The notes beneath the pieces were generated by a model. It had not been told where the DNA came from, did no database searches, and saw only the letters and a list, made by a program, of their open reading frames with translations. A stretch of 64,000 nucleotides of DNA from NCBI GenBank assembly GCA_021397835.1, contig JAJFZO010000394.1:124001-188000 (forward strand), in the 5' to 3' direction. Shown piece after piece: positions 24,316 to 35,973 of the stretch; within the stretch, counting starts at the first letter, position 1, and each line of letters starts with the position of its first letter. Source of the DNA: Moringa oleifera. Lineage: Eukaryota; Streptophyta; Magnoliopsida; Brassicales; Moringaceae. Made by a program: the position numbers and the translations under genes.

Positions 24316-24657
24316 GAGTCAGATAATTAATTACATGGATATTCCTTAACTAATTAGATGTAAAATAATTAATTAAATAAATTCTTGCTGCATAACTAGA
24401 GTTTAATGTCAAGTACGCGTTTTAATCTTTTTTTTATAGGTTTTTTAAAATTTATTAACATATATACACTCCACATTACTTTTATATAATTATTTAAAAG
24501 TAAATATCATTAGAATGATAAAAATATTTTCATATGCTTGTTACTTGATTTGATAAATCCTTTTGTATTAATAATTGAAGAATAATTAATCATTGCTCAT
24601 GATAATTATTATTAATTAAGTTTTAGGGCATCGATATTTAGATATCATTTGATAATT
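24316..24657. other. AT-rich insert of unknown origin
   Basis: About 340 bp of very AT-rich DNA (many 'aattaattaa' and 'ataattatt' words) between IGS and a 25S fragment. I see no coding sequence, no clear terminal inverted repeats and no target duplication. It resembles the AT-rich interior of plant DNA transposons in composition only. Confidence 0.4.
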
Positions 24658-24805
24658 GTTAAGTCATTTCACAATTCGCTTCTTTCCTGCTGATTCTACA
24701 TAGCCCATTCGCTTGGCTATGGTTTTACTAGATAGTAGATAAGGATAATGGAAATCTTGTTAATCCATTCATGTGTGTCACTAATTAAATGATGACGCAG
24801 TTCAG

Positions 24806-24836
<31 letters not shown>

Positions 24837-26220
24837 CTTACTCGCACTTGGTTGAATATCTTCACTTTGTCATTAAAAGCACTAGCTAGAAATCACATTG
24901 TGTAAGAATCTATAGGGAACATTGATGACATTCATTTTGGCGACTTCCTTTTCCTACATTATTCCATCAACAATACGTTGTTCACCTCGCAAACCTGATG
25001 TGGTTATAAGTACGATCGAGCATGGGAGGCATTCGATCCTTTGAATTTTTAAGGGCCGCTAGGGATACACTAGACACTACGAGATGCTCTTTTAGTTGCT
25101 AGACCTTACCTTCGACTAAGCTGTTTCCAGGGCTTAGGCTGTTAAATAGAAAAGATAAATCTTCCCGAGGTCCCTATTGACATCTCTGGACTCCTGAATG
25201 TTACCGTCAACTGCCACGTCTTAATTTCAAAATTTGAATTGGATTCCTTTTCGGAGCTTGTGCTAATGCGTTATCCAGTGGGCTTCCCCCATCTATTAAA
25301 ATCGACTAACCCATGTGGAAGTGTCGTTCACATGTAACCTTTCTCTTATTCGGCCTTCAAAGTTCTCATTTGAATATTTGCTACAATTACAAAGATCTAC
25401 ACTAATGGTCACTCCATCTAGGCTTATTTCCATGGTTTTGCAACGACCATCGCACCCTCCTACTCATTAGCACTGGGCCTTTGCCCCAACAGTTGGGTAT
25501 AGGTTGCATGCTTTAACGCCATCTATTTTTTAGGCTAGTTGATTCGGTAGGTGAATTATTACACATTCCTTAACGGATTTCAACTTCCATGACCATCAAC
25601 TTACTATCTTAATCGACCAACAACTTTTGCCAGTTTTAGGTTAGCGCATAGTTAGGTATCAAAACTCAGCTTTTAGTTCATGACAAATCGCTAGCTCTGC
25701 TTACCAAAGATGGCCCACTAGGAGCTCTTGATTCCATAGGACGGCTCAATGAAGTAGTCGCCTCGTCCTATCTATTTGAAGTTTGAGAATAGGTTGAGGG
25801 CATTGCACCTTTGATGCCTCTAATTCTGGCTTTATCTAATAGATCTTGCATCTCAGCTCTAGTTATCTTGAGGAAACTTGTAAGGTGCCTTGATTAGTCT
25901 TTTGCCCTTATACCCAAGTCAAATGAACGGTTTGCACATCAGTATCGCTGTAGGCCCTCTACCATAGTTTCCTCTAGCTTTGCCTCGCTTAAGCTTAGTT
26001 CACAATCTTTTGGGCCCAATAGGCATGCTCACACACTAGAGCCTTTCTCAAAAGATCAAGGTTGGTTAGTAGTACACCTGCTAAGGATCCTACCAATCAG
26101 CTTCCTTGTGCCTTATGGGTTTACTTGCATGCTGACTCCCACGCATGTCAGACTCTTTCGTTTGTGTTTCTAGATGGGTTGATTTGGGAGCTCCCTGATT
26201 AACACTAGGAGCATGAGGTG
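24658..26220 (-). pseudogene. 25S rRNA pseudogene, central fragment
   Basis: Second 25S remnant, from about the middle of the gene to the same 5'-side cut as the copy ending at 20397. Landmarks on the plus strand are 'gttaagtcatttcacaa' (~24658), 'gatagtagataaggataatg' (~24734), 'taccttaagagagtcata' (~24807), 'cacctcgcaaacctgatg' (~24982), 'agttctcatttgaatatttg' (~25360), 'cttaatcgaccaacaac' (~25605), 'agtttgagaataggt' (~25779) and 'ccaatcagcttccttg' (~26092). It has lost roughly 250 bp relative to the other copy at about 24920-24960. It is joined to IGS at ~26220. It keeps a longer 5'-side block than the first copy (the 'agatcaaggttgg' region near 26056). Confidence 0.9.
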
Positions 26221-27240
26221 TTGGAGCATGCATTCTACCTTGCCTAATGCACCTGCAGCCACCTAGGTAATCAATGCCCACAACACATGTAATGCCTCAC
26301 AGCATGCTTGTAGTAAGCTTGTATGGTCATTTTTGGCTTGGTTGGTGCACCTTGCGCAATAGTATGTTGGGCCTTGCTCCTATGCCATGTGTATCTGGGT
26401 GTCTAATGCCCAGTGCCTATCCATGTTGACATGCAGGGGTGAAGCACGCATGGCTCATGAATGCCTACCAAGTATGTGAGTTTCTTCCCCTTAAAAAGTC
26501 TTAAATGAAAATTCGCTTCCACTAAGAGGAAACATGACTAAGTTTGAGCCCTTATAATGGGTCCACAAAATTTTTCACAAGGAGTTTAATGTTAAAATTT
26601 TGCATAAATGTAAAGAATCATTAGATATGCTAACATAAAAAATTTTAGAACTTTTTAGGCATCCAACTTTGTTTAATGAATTTTATATTCCCAAAAATTT
26701 TAAAAAATAATGAAAAATAACCTGTGGGTTAGAATGCTCCCCAATTTAGTGGGCAAACTCTAAATGAATTATGTGATTTATTTGAATTATTTTCAAAATA
26801 ATTAAACAATCAAAAGACAATCAATTCATTAAATTTCGCAATTTGGCATTTTGACCAACTCGTTGTGCAACATTGCCTCTAGATGGCCCAGTTTGTATGC
26901 ATGCCACCTTACTTAGTGCACCTGCAACCACCCATGGCTGCCTTGAGAGTCCAGCGCAGCTTAAGCATGCTTGTTAGGCACATGATCAAGGGACATAGTT
27001 ATGAAGAGCTATCTCACATTGGCCTCTCTTGGCTTGGCTGGCACGGCTTATGCCGCAACAGTCTAAGCATTACACCCATGACATATGCACTAGGTGTCCC
27101 ACACCTAGAACCTACCATGTATATGGGCAAAGGGTGAATACGCATGGTCCATGAATGCTTACTAAGCAGGTGAGCTCGTCCCTCCTAAAGAGTCTTAATT
27201 AAAAATTCACTTTTAGGAGGAAGAAACATTAATATTTTTC
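26221..27240 (-). repeat. IGS repeats, direct, before inversion junction
   Basis: Direct-orientation spacer with one AT-rich module (about 26490-26840), a linker, part of a monomer and the first ~60 bp of a second AT module ('agagtcttaattaaaaattc' near 27188). It ends at about 27240, where the sequence switches to inverted spacer. No gene is apparent. Confidence 0.7.
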
Positions 27241-30200
27241 TAATGGAAAATACTTCGAAAAATATTTAGTAGGCTTAGGAAACGAAGTGTTACTCCAAAG
27301 AAAATAATAGAAATTTCTCCCTGATTGCCATGTTTGTCTGATAAGTGCCCAGTAAGTGTGCCACAAGCACAATGTCTAAGGGCACAGTAGGCAAGCCATG
27401 GCTGCCCCCAGCAGGCATTGCATGAGCAAAAGGCCCAGCGTTCCATGACATGAGGCATGCCGGCCAAGCCAAAAACACATCATGTGAGCTAACCCCTTAT
27501 CATTACGTTTGTCAATCATGGGCCTAACAAGCATGCCATGAGAGCCACTTCAACTTGTCCAAAGGCACAAGAGGAAAGCCATGGCTACCCCTAATAAGGG
27601 AGGCATAGGTGCAAGACCTAGCATCCTCCAGCATAAGGCTTGCCAACTAAGCCAAGAGCACCCTACGCAAGCCAGCCTCCCAAAGCTATATCCCTCGATC
27701 GTGTGCCTAATGACTATGCCACGAGAGCTATGTCTCCTAGTCCTAGGGTATGAGACATAAGCCGTGACTGCCCTAAGTAGGCACAGCCTGGCCAAAAAGC
27801 CTAGCATGCCACGAAATAAGGCTCTCCAGCCAAGCTAAGAGCACCACATGTGAGCTAACCCCTTGTCATTATGTCCCTTGATCGTGTGCCTAGTGAGCGT
27901 GCCACGAGCACCACATCACCTAGTCCAAGAACATGACAGGCAAGCTAAGGCTACCACTAACAAGCATGGAATGGCTGCAAGACCTAGCGTGATGCAGCAA
28001 AAGGCACTTTAAACAAGCCAAGAGTGCCTCAAGCGAGCTAGCCCGTTATCACCGAATCCCTCGATCGTCTATCCAGTAAGCATGCAATGAGGGCTGCATC
28101 GCCTAGTCCAAGGGCATTGAAGGCAAGCCATGGCTGCCCCTAATAGGCATGGCACAGGTGCAAGGTCTAGTGTGTTGCGACACGAGGTGTGCTAGCCAAG
28201 CTAAGAGCACCTTACGTAGGCTAGCCCCTCATCGCTATATCCCTTTATTATGTGCCTGACAAGGATGCGCCAAATGCTGCATCTCCTGATGAAATAACAC
28301 AGGAGGCAAGCCACAATTCCCCATAGAAGCCATGGCATGGACACAAGGCCTAGCAAGCAGTGGCATTAGGAAAGCTAGCCAGGCCAAGACCACCCCACGC
28401 AAGCTAACCCCTCGTCACTACATCCCTCGATCATGTATAAGTGCACATGCCATGGGCACTGGATCGCTTCACCTAATGGCACAGAAAGGAAGCCACCACT
28501 ATCCCCAATAGGTCAGGCATAGGCACAAGCGAGCCAGCCCCTCATCACTATGTCCCTTAATTGTGTGCCCAACGATCATGCCTCGAGTGCCATGTCACCT
28601 GTTCCAAGGGCACAAGAGGCTAGTCATGTCTGTCCCAGTTGGCATGCCATCACCGAAATGCCTAGTGTGCCTATATCACAAGGCACGCCAGCTGAACTAA
28701 GAGCGCCACATGTAAGCAATCCGCAAGCACGATGTACGGCATCGCACATGCTGTAAATGTTGATTACATGGGCCAGCTGGGCTAGACAATGGCCCCAAGC
28801 TATGCTAGATTCTCAGGGCAGCCATGGGTGGCTAAAAGTGCATAAGGTAGCAAGCACGCAGCTTGGGCCATCTAGGGGCAACATTGCATCAATGTGTTGG
28901 CCGCAATGGCCACTAACAAGTTTTTTATGAATTGATGGTTATTTGGACATTGTATTTCTAGAAAAAAAGAAAGACTTAAATATATCGTGCAACTCATTAG
29001 GAGTCTACTCCTAAAATTTGAAAGCATTTCAACTTGCCGGCAATTTTTACTAATTTTTTGAATTTTTAGAGGTATAAAAATAATAAAAATCAATAAAATG
29101 TTTAAAAAATTTTGAAACATTCTCATTGGTAGATTTGACTATTCTTTACATCTATGCAAAAATTCAGCTCAAAAAACCTTTTAAATAATTTTTTGAAACC
29201 ATTGTGACGGCTCAAACTTATTGAAGTTTTCTCCTATCAAAAGTGAATTTTAATTTAAGACTTTTTAAGTGGGGAGATCACCCGCTTGAGCATGCATTAG
29301 GCATGGGAAATCCAGCACACAAGCTATGAGCACAAGGCTCAACGTGCTGTGGCACAAGGCACGTCAGCCAAGCGAAGAAAGCCCTACGCGAGCTAGCCCT
29401 TTGTCACTATGTTTGTCGATCGTGTGGATAGCGAGCGTGCCATGAGCATTACACCATTTTGTCCAAGGGCATGGTAGGCTAGCCATAGCTGGCCCCAATA
29501 GGCATGGCATGGGCACAAGGCTAGCCAACCAAGCTGAGAGCACCCCATGTAAGTAAGCTATAAGCACACTATAAGGCATCCTAGCTATTGTGGGTGTTGA
29601 TTACATGAGCTAGTTAGGCTAGACCATGGCCCAAAGCTATGCGGGACTCTCAAGGCAGCAATGAGTGGGTGCAAGTGCACTAAACAAGGAACCATGCATG
29701 CAGGCTGGGCAATCTAGAGGCAACATTGCACCGATGTGCTAGCTGCAATGCCTAGTTGTAAACTTTTTTTGAATTGATAGTCTTTTTACAATTAAATTGC
29801 CCCATAAATTACTCAAATAAATCATGCAATCCATTAGGAGTTTGCTTCTTAAATTTAGGGGCTTACCTATCAAATTTAGGAGCATTTCAACTGATGAGCT
29901 ATCTTTCATGAGTTTTTGAGTTTTTGGTTATACTTATTCAGAAAAAAATTGGATGCTCAAAAAATTTAAAAACTTTTTTTTATGTTGGAAGATCTGGTTA
30001 TTCTCTACATTTGTGCAAAATTTTACCTTAAAGTCCTTCTAAGCAATTTTTTGGACTCATTATGACGACTCAAACATAATGATGTTTCTTCCTACGCTAA
30101 GTGAATTTTCGTTTAAGATTGTGTAGAGGAAGGAGCTCACCTGTATGATGGGCGTTCACGGGCCAAGCGTGCTCCCTCCTACCCACACCTAGCTCACATG

Positions 30201-30467
30201 TCATGGGCATAAGGCCTAGTGTTCGGTAGCATAAGAAGCGCCATCCAAGCCAAGAGAGCCTCATGCGAGCTAGCCCCTGATCGGTATGTCCCTTCATCGT
30301 GTGCCTAGTAAGCCTGCCATGAGTATTGCATATACTAGTCAAAGGGCATAGGAGGCTAGTAATGGCTACCTCCAGTAAATATAACATGGGTCCAAGGCCT
30401 AGCATGATGTAGCACAACGTGCGCCACCCAAGCCAAGTGCGCCCCACACAAGTAAACCGCAGGCACA
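27241..30467 (+). repeat. rDNA intergenic spacer repeats, inverted block 2
   Basis: Spacer in opposite orientation. It opens with a reverse complement of the 25S 3' flank ('aaaatatttagtaggcttag' near 27261), then inverted ~180-bp monomers to ~28870, then two inverted AT modules (~28915-29275 and ~29755-30130) with monomers between them. From 27896 onward it is the paralogue of 1374-3974. It ends at 30467 against a normally oriented 18S fragment. An open frame of 159 codons lies within the repeats at 30097-30576 and spans the 18S junction; I regard it as fortuitous. Confidence 0.72.
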
Positions 30468-30699
30468 CTACTAGCGCTAGACTTGCCCTCCAATGGATCC
30501 TTATTAAAGGATTTAAATTATACTCATTCCAATTACAAGGATTTTGGAGCTCAATATTATTATTTATTGTCTCCATCTCTTTACGTTAGGATTAGGTATT
30601 TTGTGTGATTGTCACCTTCCTTGGATATGGTTACTGTTTCTTAGGCTCTTTATCTAGAATAGAACCCTAATTATTTGTCACCCATCAACACATAGTAGG
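30468..30699 (-). pseudogene. 18S rRNA pseudogene fragment (unit D, 3' side of insertion)
   Basis: Same internal 18S segment as at 3975-4205, with the same junction to inverted IGS ('cactactagcgctagact'). Plus-strand landmarks are 'acttgccctccaatggatcc', 'ttccttggatatgg' and 'catagtagg' at the end. It is interrupted by the gypsy element at 30700 and continues beyond it at 36743. Non-functional. Confidence 0.88.
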
Positions 30700-31449
30700 T
30701 TTCTCACGATGGATGTCTATGATTCTCACCGAGTGATAGCATGATTGACACCTAACTCATTAGCTAATACTTTTTGTAGGCACATAATACCAAGTATGCT
30801 TAAAAGAAAAACCCATACATGCATGCGAGAGAGAGTAAAAGAGAGACACACCGATAATTACAGGAACCAATGCCAACCTTTTCATTCATGGAAAAGGAAA
30901 CTACAACCTAAATGCGATAGGACATCACACACTCATTGATGACTCTGCCCCTAAAATAAATAGCTATAACACTTGGCGATTGACCCTACACACCCTTAGG
31001 GTAACGTGGCTTTACCACCACAAAGTTAACCATGCTGTGCAACCTTGGCTTAAATTTTCAATGACAAGTGTCCCACTTTTTGCAACTGCCATCAACTAGT
31101 GCCAACCGCATAGGCTAAGCCATCCAAGCACACACCATATGCCTCATGCTTGCACTTGCCCAATTTGGTGCCAACCTGAGCCAATGTTTGTTGCTTGTGG
31201 TATTCTGCTCACCTACTTATTAGGTGCCTTGCATACATGTCCAACCCCCTTAAGGCATCTATTGTGCCCCATGTATTAAGGACTCACCAAACACCCCTAT
31301 GCAAGTTGGCTACTCCCTTGAGTAGCATTAGTCATCTATTAGCACCCTTTAGTGATGCTACCCATGGCATCACTTTGGCTAAGGCCCGTTGAGCATCCAT
31401 GTGATGCCTTCACTTTGCCACCATGCCACCCATAGGTGAGGGCCTTACA
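30700..31449 (-). repeat. 3' LTR of gypsy copy 2
   Basis: Left-hand LTR of the minus-strand element; it aligns with 4206-4963 and 35974-36742. Its first bases ('tttctcacga') correspond to 'tgtcacacgg' in copy 1, so the terminal TG has mutated. It ends 'gggccttaca' at 31449. About 750 bp. Confidence 0.88.
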
Positions 31450-31459
31450 AACCACCCTT

Positions 31460-34400
31460 ACTAGAAAAGTTCAACATCCTCAACAAAGTACATTCTAGAT
31501 AAGCATTGATCTTATCTTTGAACTGCCCTATGGTCATCACCTTTTCCCATGTAGCATCTACTACTTCTTTGCCATGTCATCATACTAAGTACTCCGTCTA
31601 TCTATTCTTCTTGCTGACCCCAAGGGTCTTATGAGACCAAGGATCTTAGCCAAGTCCTTGTTAAAGTGTTTTCAGATCATTAGGGGAGCTTTTTTTTATT
31701 TTCACCCAATTTACATTAGCATCTTCATGATATTTCTTCAAAAAACTAACAGGAAATGTTGAATGTATCTTGAATCGTTCAAGCATCGCAATCTATAAGT
31801 CACGCTACCTATTTTTTTGGCAACCTTGAATAGACCATCATACTTCTATACGAGTCCTTTATGATATTTTTATCTATCACCTTCTTCCAAATTTGTTGGG
31901 TGAGCTTCAATATCACCTTATCCTTCACATGAAACTCTAATTCCCTTTTCTTTCCATCAACATACTTTTTCATTTGTTTAATTGCCTTAGCTAAGCTATC
32001 ACATGCCTGCTCTACTAACTCCATTTTATCCCAAGTAAACCAATAAGCTATTGCATAGGACTTTTATGATTTTTGTTTTGCAATTCCATGTGGAGTATGG
32101 AGCTGACTTCCTAGCGTTATCTTCATTAAGCTCATCCCTACAATTAAGGAATGATAGACATGGTAGTAGAGCTGAGCAATGTTTAACAAGTCCAACCAAT
32201 TTCTTTGGCTGACAATGGCATGGTGCCTTAAGTATTCCTCTAACAATTTATTCACTATTTCAGTCTGACGATCTATTAAGGGATGGTTGGCAGTGAAGAA
32301 CTTCAAGTTTGACCCCATCATATTAAAAAGAGTAGCAAATTGATCATGAACCGTGAGTCTCGATCACTGATCATGTCTTCACTTGATCTGAAATACTCCA
32401 TCACATGTCTTATAATTAGTTCAGTCGCAATCTTTACTAGACAAGCCTGTGGTGTAGCAATGAAAATAATATACGTAGGAAAATGATCAACCACCCTAAG
32501 GATCAATCCCATACCTTTTACCTTCGGAATGCTGATAATGAAGTCCATAAAGATGAAATGCCACGGCTTCTCTAGAATTGATAGGGGCTACAACAATCCT
32601 ACCTCTTTTTTTCTTTTTATCATGCCTTATTGGCTTATAAGACAAGTCTTAACATAGGACTCTACGTAGTCTTCCATCTTTGGCCAAAAAATGAATTTTC
32701 CAGTAAATCCATCATTCTCTACACTCTTAAATGGGTAGCCCATTGACAGCCATGGGTTTCCTTAAGTAATTCTCACCACAAGCTGTCGTTGCTTGTCATA
32801 AATAGCCTACTTCCCTTTGCATACAATAGTTCATCCTCTAGCCAATATTTTTGTACCAAACCCTCTTAAACATGTTGCTTAAGCTTCATATAGCTCGAGT
32901 TCAAGTCAGACTATTCTTTGACTCGGTTACTAAATGTTGCTACACTGAGGATAGTGCTGTAACATAAGGTTTAATCTCTTATTAGGTTTATGTAGCCAAA
33001 CAAAATCAAATTTAGCAAGGAATTCTTGCTAACATGCTTGCTTGGGAGTCAACTTCTTTTGGGTCTTAAAGTAAGTGTTTGCCGCATTATCTATCATCAC
33101 TATAAACTTAGTGCATAACATGTAGTGTTTCCACATATCCAAGCAATTCACCACAACAACCATTTGATTTTCATGAACTGAATACCTTTACTCTTTATCC
33201 TTCAACTTTTGACTCTCGAAAGTAATGGGATGCCCTCTTGCACTAGGACTCTTCTAATGGCCTTATTCGAAGCATTCATCTGTACTTTAAAGTGTTTCTT
33301 AAAATCTAGCAAGGTTAAATGGGCTTTGAAGACACTACTATCTTTAGCTTCTTAAAAACATTCTAATAAGCATTTGTTCAGCACCAAGTTTGCTCTTTCT
33401 TTAGCAAATCTGTCAAAAGATTCACTTTCTTCAATTATCCTTTGATGAATTTTTGATAATAATTAACCAACCCAAGGAATGATTGTAAGTCAAAGATCTA
33501 CCTTGGTGTACAACAATCTACAATGCCTCACACCTTTCATTCATCCATTCAAATTAGGCCCTTGTTGACCTAATGCTCTAAGAAATGCACTTATTGGCCA
33601 TAAAATTCGCACTTCTTCTTTTTCACATCGAGCTTGTATTCTCTCATCTTAGAAAAGGCAACTCTTAAGTAATTCACGTGTTAAACTAGTGATCACTATA
33701 CACCACAATGTCATCTAAATAGACAATGACAAATTTATCTAAAAACTCATATAGCACATAGTTCATTAGGTTACAAAATATGGCAGGAGTATTAGTTAAG
33801 CCAAAAGGCATCACAAGGAATTCATAACACTTGTACTGGTTACACATGTTGCCTTTGGCTCATCTCCCACCTTGATCCTTACTTGCCAATACCTAAACAA
33901 CAAGTCCAATTTTATGAAATAAGAGGCTTTGGATAACCAATTGAATAAGTCAACCACATTACGGATATGATACTTATCCTTTACGTCATTTTGTTCAAAG
34001 CTCGGTAGTCCACACATCCTCAAGGACCCATTTTGTTTGATTTTAAATATAATCAATGCACCATATTAAGCTTTTAAAGGCTGAATAAGGCTAACTTACA
34101 GCATCTCGTTAAGCCGTTTCCTCAACTTAACCAACTCTAGTGGAGACACTCCATAAAGAGCTTTAGCTAGTTGCTTTACTCTTGATTCTGAGTCGATTTC
34201 ATGATCATTGCCCTTCTCGATGGCAATTCTTTTGGTAACTCATGGGGCATGGTGTTAAAGAACTCTTTAAAAATTCTAACAACCATGTCAGGTACTTTGA
34301 CCTGTTGATCAATCTTCATCTTTATCAACGATGTATGCTTGATCACCCCATTTCATTCCACTTTTGAACTACTTGACAGACTGCAATTTAATTCTTTAAT

Positions 34401-35940
34401 CTTTTATTTACTAACCATTCTCCATGGCATCCACAAAGCATGAGTTTCCCTTATCACTTATAAGCATCTCGAAGGCATGGTATCACTAGCACCTTGGCCA
34501 AGGCTAAAAACTCGATCCTTAATATCAAGTCGAAAGTCATGAAGGGGTGCGTACTATGGCTAGGTTGCATTGCATTAACCATTTATCTACCTTTAAATTG
34601 CATACTACGGAGCCCAAGATGGGCTTTACCTCTAAAATTCACTGCCTTCAACTTGGTGGAGTTTCTCACAATGGTCGAACCCAACAAACTAGCCATACAT
34701 TATGCCACAAAGTTATTTGTAGCACTCATGTCTACCATTGCTTGTATAGCGTTCCCATTGACTTGCACCATTATGTGCATTAAGCCTTTGTATTAAACTT
34801 AACTACCCTGATGATTGCATTCAACAATTAAAAAGGGTTCAGTCGAAAAGGCTTTTCATTCGAGTTGTCCTCCTTATCTTCTTGTGCTATTAAAGCACTC
34901 AGTTTCTCTCTCTTTCAGCATTTTGTAGCCATGTGTGGTCTCCCACATATGAAGCATCCTATAGGATTCTTCCCTTTGTTTTATGAAAAGGGCTTATCAT
35001 CACCCTTCTTATTCATGCCATTGTCTTTCCTACCACCATTAAGTTTTTTGCCATTCTTATTATCACAAACTATTTGGTTTCTCTTTCCATTATTATTATT
35101 ATTATTATTTTGCACCTTGTGAATTGGATGCACTAGCATACTTATAATCCACAAATTTCTTAAAAATAGCAGTTGTACTGGCCAGTCTTCCATTGCTTGC
35201 CTCTGTAACTCAGCTGGCGGCTAAGTTTGTAGTCCATACAAGAAGTTAATTATCTTCTGTCGACATGTTTTTGATGTTCAGTGACAAAGAACTGAACTCC
35301 TTTACGTACAATCGCATAGAACCCGTGTGCTTCAGCTTTTTGAGGAACTCTCTTATAATCTAAGCTATGTTGAAAGGAAGGAGTTGATCCTTCAATTCCT
35401 TTTTCAACACATCTTGCATTTCAATATTTGGCCTCTCTGCACTATTATCATCCTCCATTTGAGTGCCCCCCAAGCTTTGCATCCCCTTACAAGTACATGC
35501 TGGTGATAGTCACTTGCTTGTCCTTTTGGATATGAACGACTTTGAAATGTTATTTTATGTCCCATAGAAATTCTTGAGCTCTTTGGAGTTTTGACTGCAA
35601 TCAAAGGACTTTGGCTCAGCGACTACCATCTTAGACAAGCTACCTTCCTCTTACCTTAGAAGGTTCATCATAGCTCTCTTCAACAACATAAGCTCATAAC
35701 CAAATCTTTACCTCCTTCCTTTATTGAGTCTATCAAAGACACAAGATCTTGCATGACAAATACAAAGCAAACTTTCATGTCGCTCTACATTTCAATCGAG
35801 CATTTTAGAACACTTTCAGCTACTCAATATGCTGTCTAACTTGAATAATAAGGCTTGCAGCATTATCACTTTAATTAACGCCCATAAAATCCTCCAAATG
35901 AGTAAGCCTTTCTCCTATCTCGTTCATATTGACGAACCAA
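31460..35940 (-). pseudogene. Decayed gag-pol of gypsy copy 2
   Basis: Minus-strand gag-pol remnants in canonical chromovirus order, read from right to left. The gag zinc knuckle 'GCFICGRPHM' is encoded near 34930-34960, preceded by an asparagine run from an ATT repeat (35088-35110). Protease remnants are near 34200-34750. RT at 33811-34056 contains 'NGSLRMC' and 'FIKLDLLFRYWQVRI'; the active-site word VIVYLDD is encoded at 33710-33730. RNase H remnants lie near 32700-33400. Integrase (32064-32548) has 'MDFIISIPKVKGMG', 'SDRDSRF' and a 'RQTEIVNKLLEEYLR' block. The chromodomain-like end 'KEVVDATWEKVMTIGQF' is near 31520-31590. Frameshifts and stops occur throughout, so it is non-autonomous and dead. 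Confidence 0.85.
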
Positions 35941-35958
35941 AGTTATCGATGCAACTAG

Positions 35959-35970
35959 GTTCTAATACCA
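35959..35970 (-). promoter_or_regulatory. Primer-binding site of gypsy copy 2
   Basis: Read on the minus strand, TGGTATTAGAAC lies three bases inside the 5' LTR. The common plant PBS complementary to initiator methionine tRNA is TGGTATCAGAGC; the two differences are both transitions. Confidence 0.8.
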
Positions 35971-35973
35971 AAT

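Noticed and set aside
24316..24657. MITE
   Set aside because: AT-rich and of suitable size, but no terminal inverted repeats or target duplication could be found.
30097..30576. A 159-codon minus-strand open frame
   Set aside because: It lies across inverted IGS repeats and an 18S fragment; the paralogous region at 3600-4080 does not keep it open, and the composition is that of the spacer repeat.
34494..34796. Plus-strand open frames of 78-100 codons
   Set aside because: They are antisense to the protease/gag-pol junction of the minus-strand gypsy element; the minus-strand reading explains the conservation.
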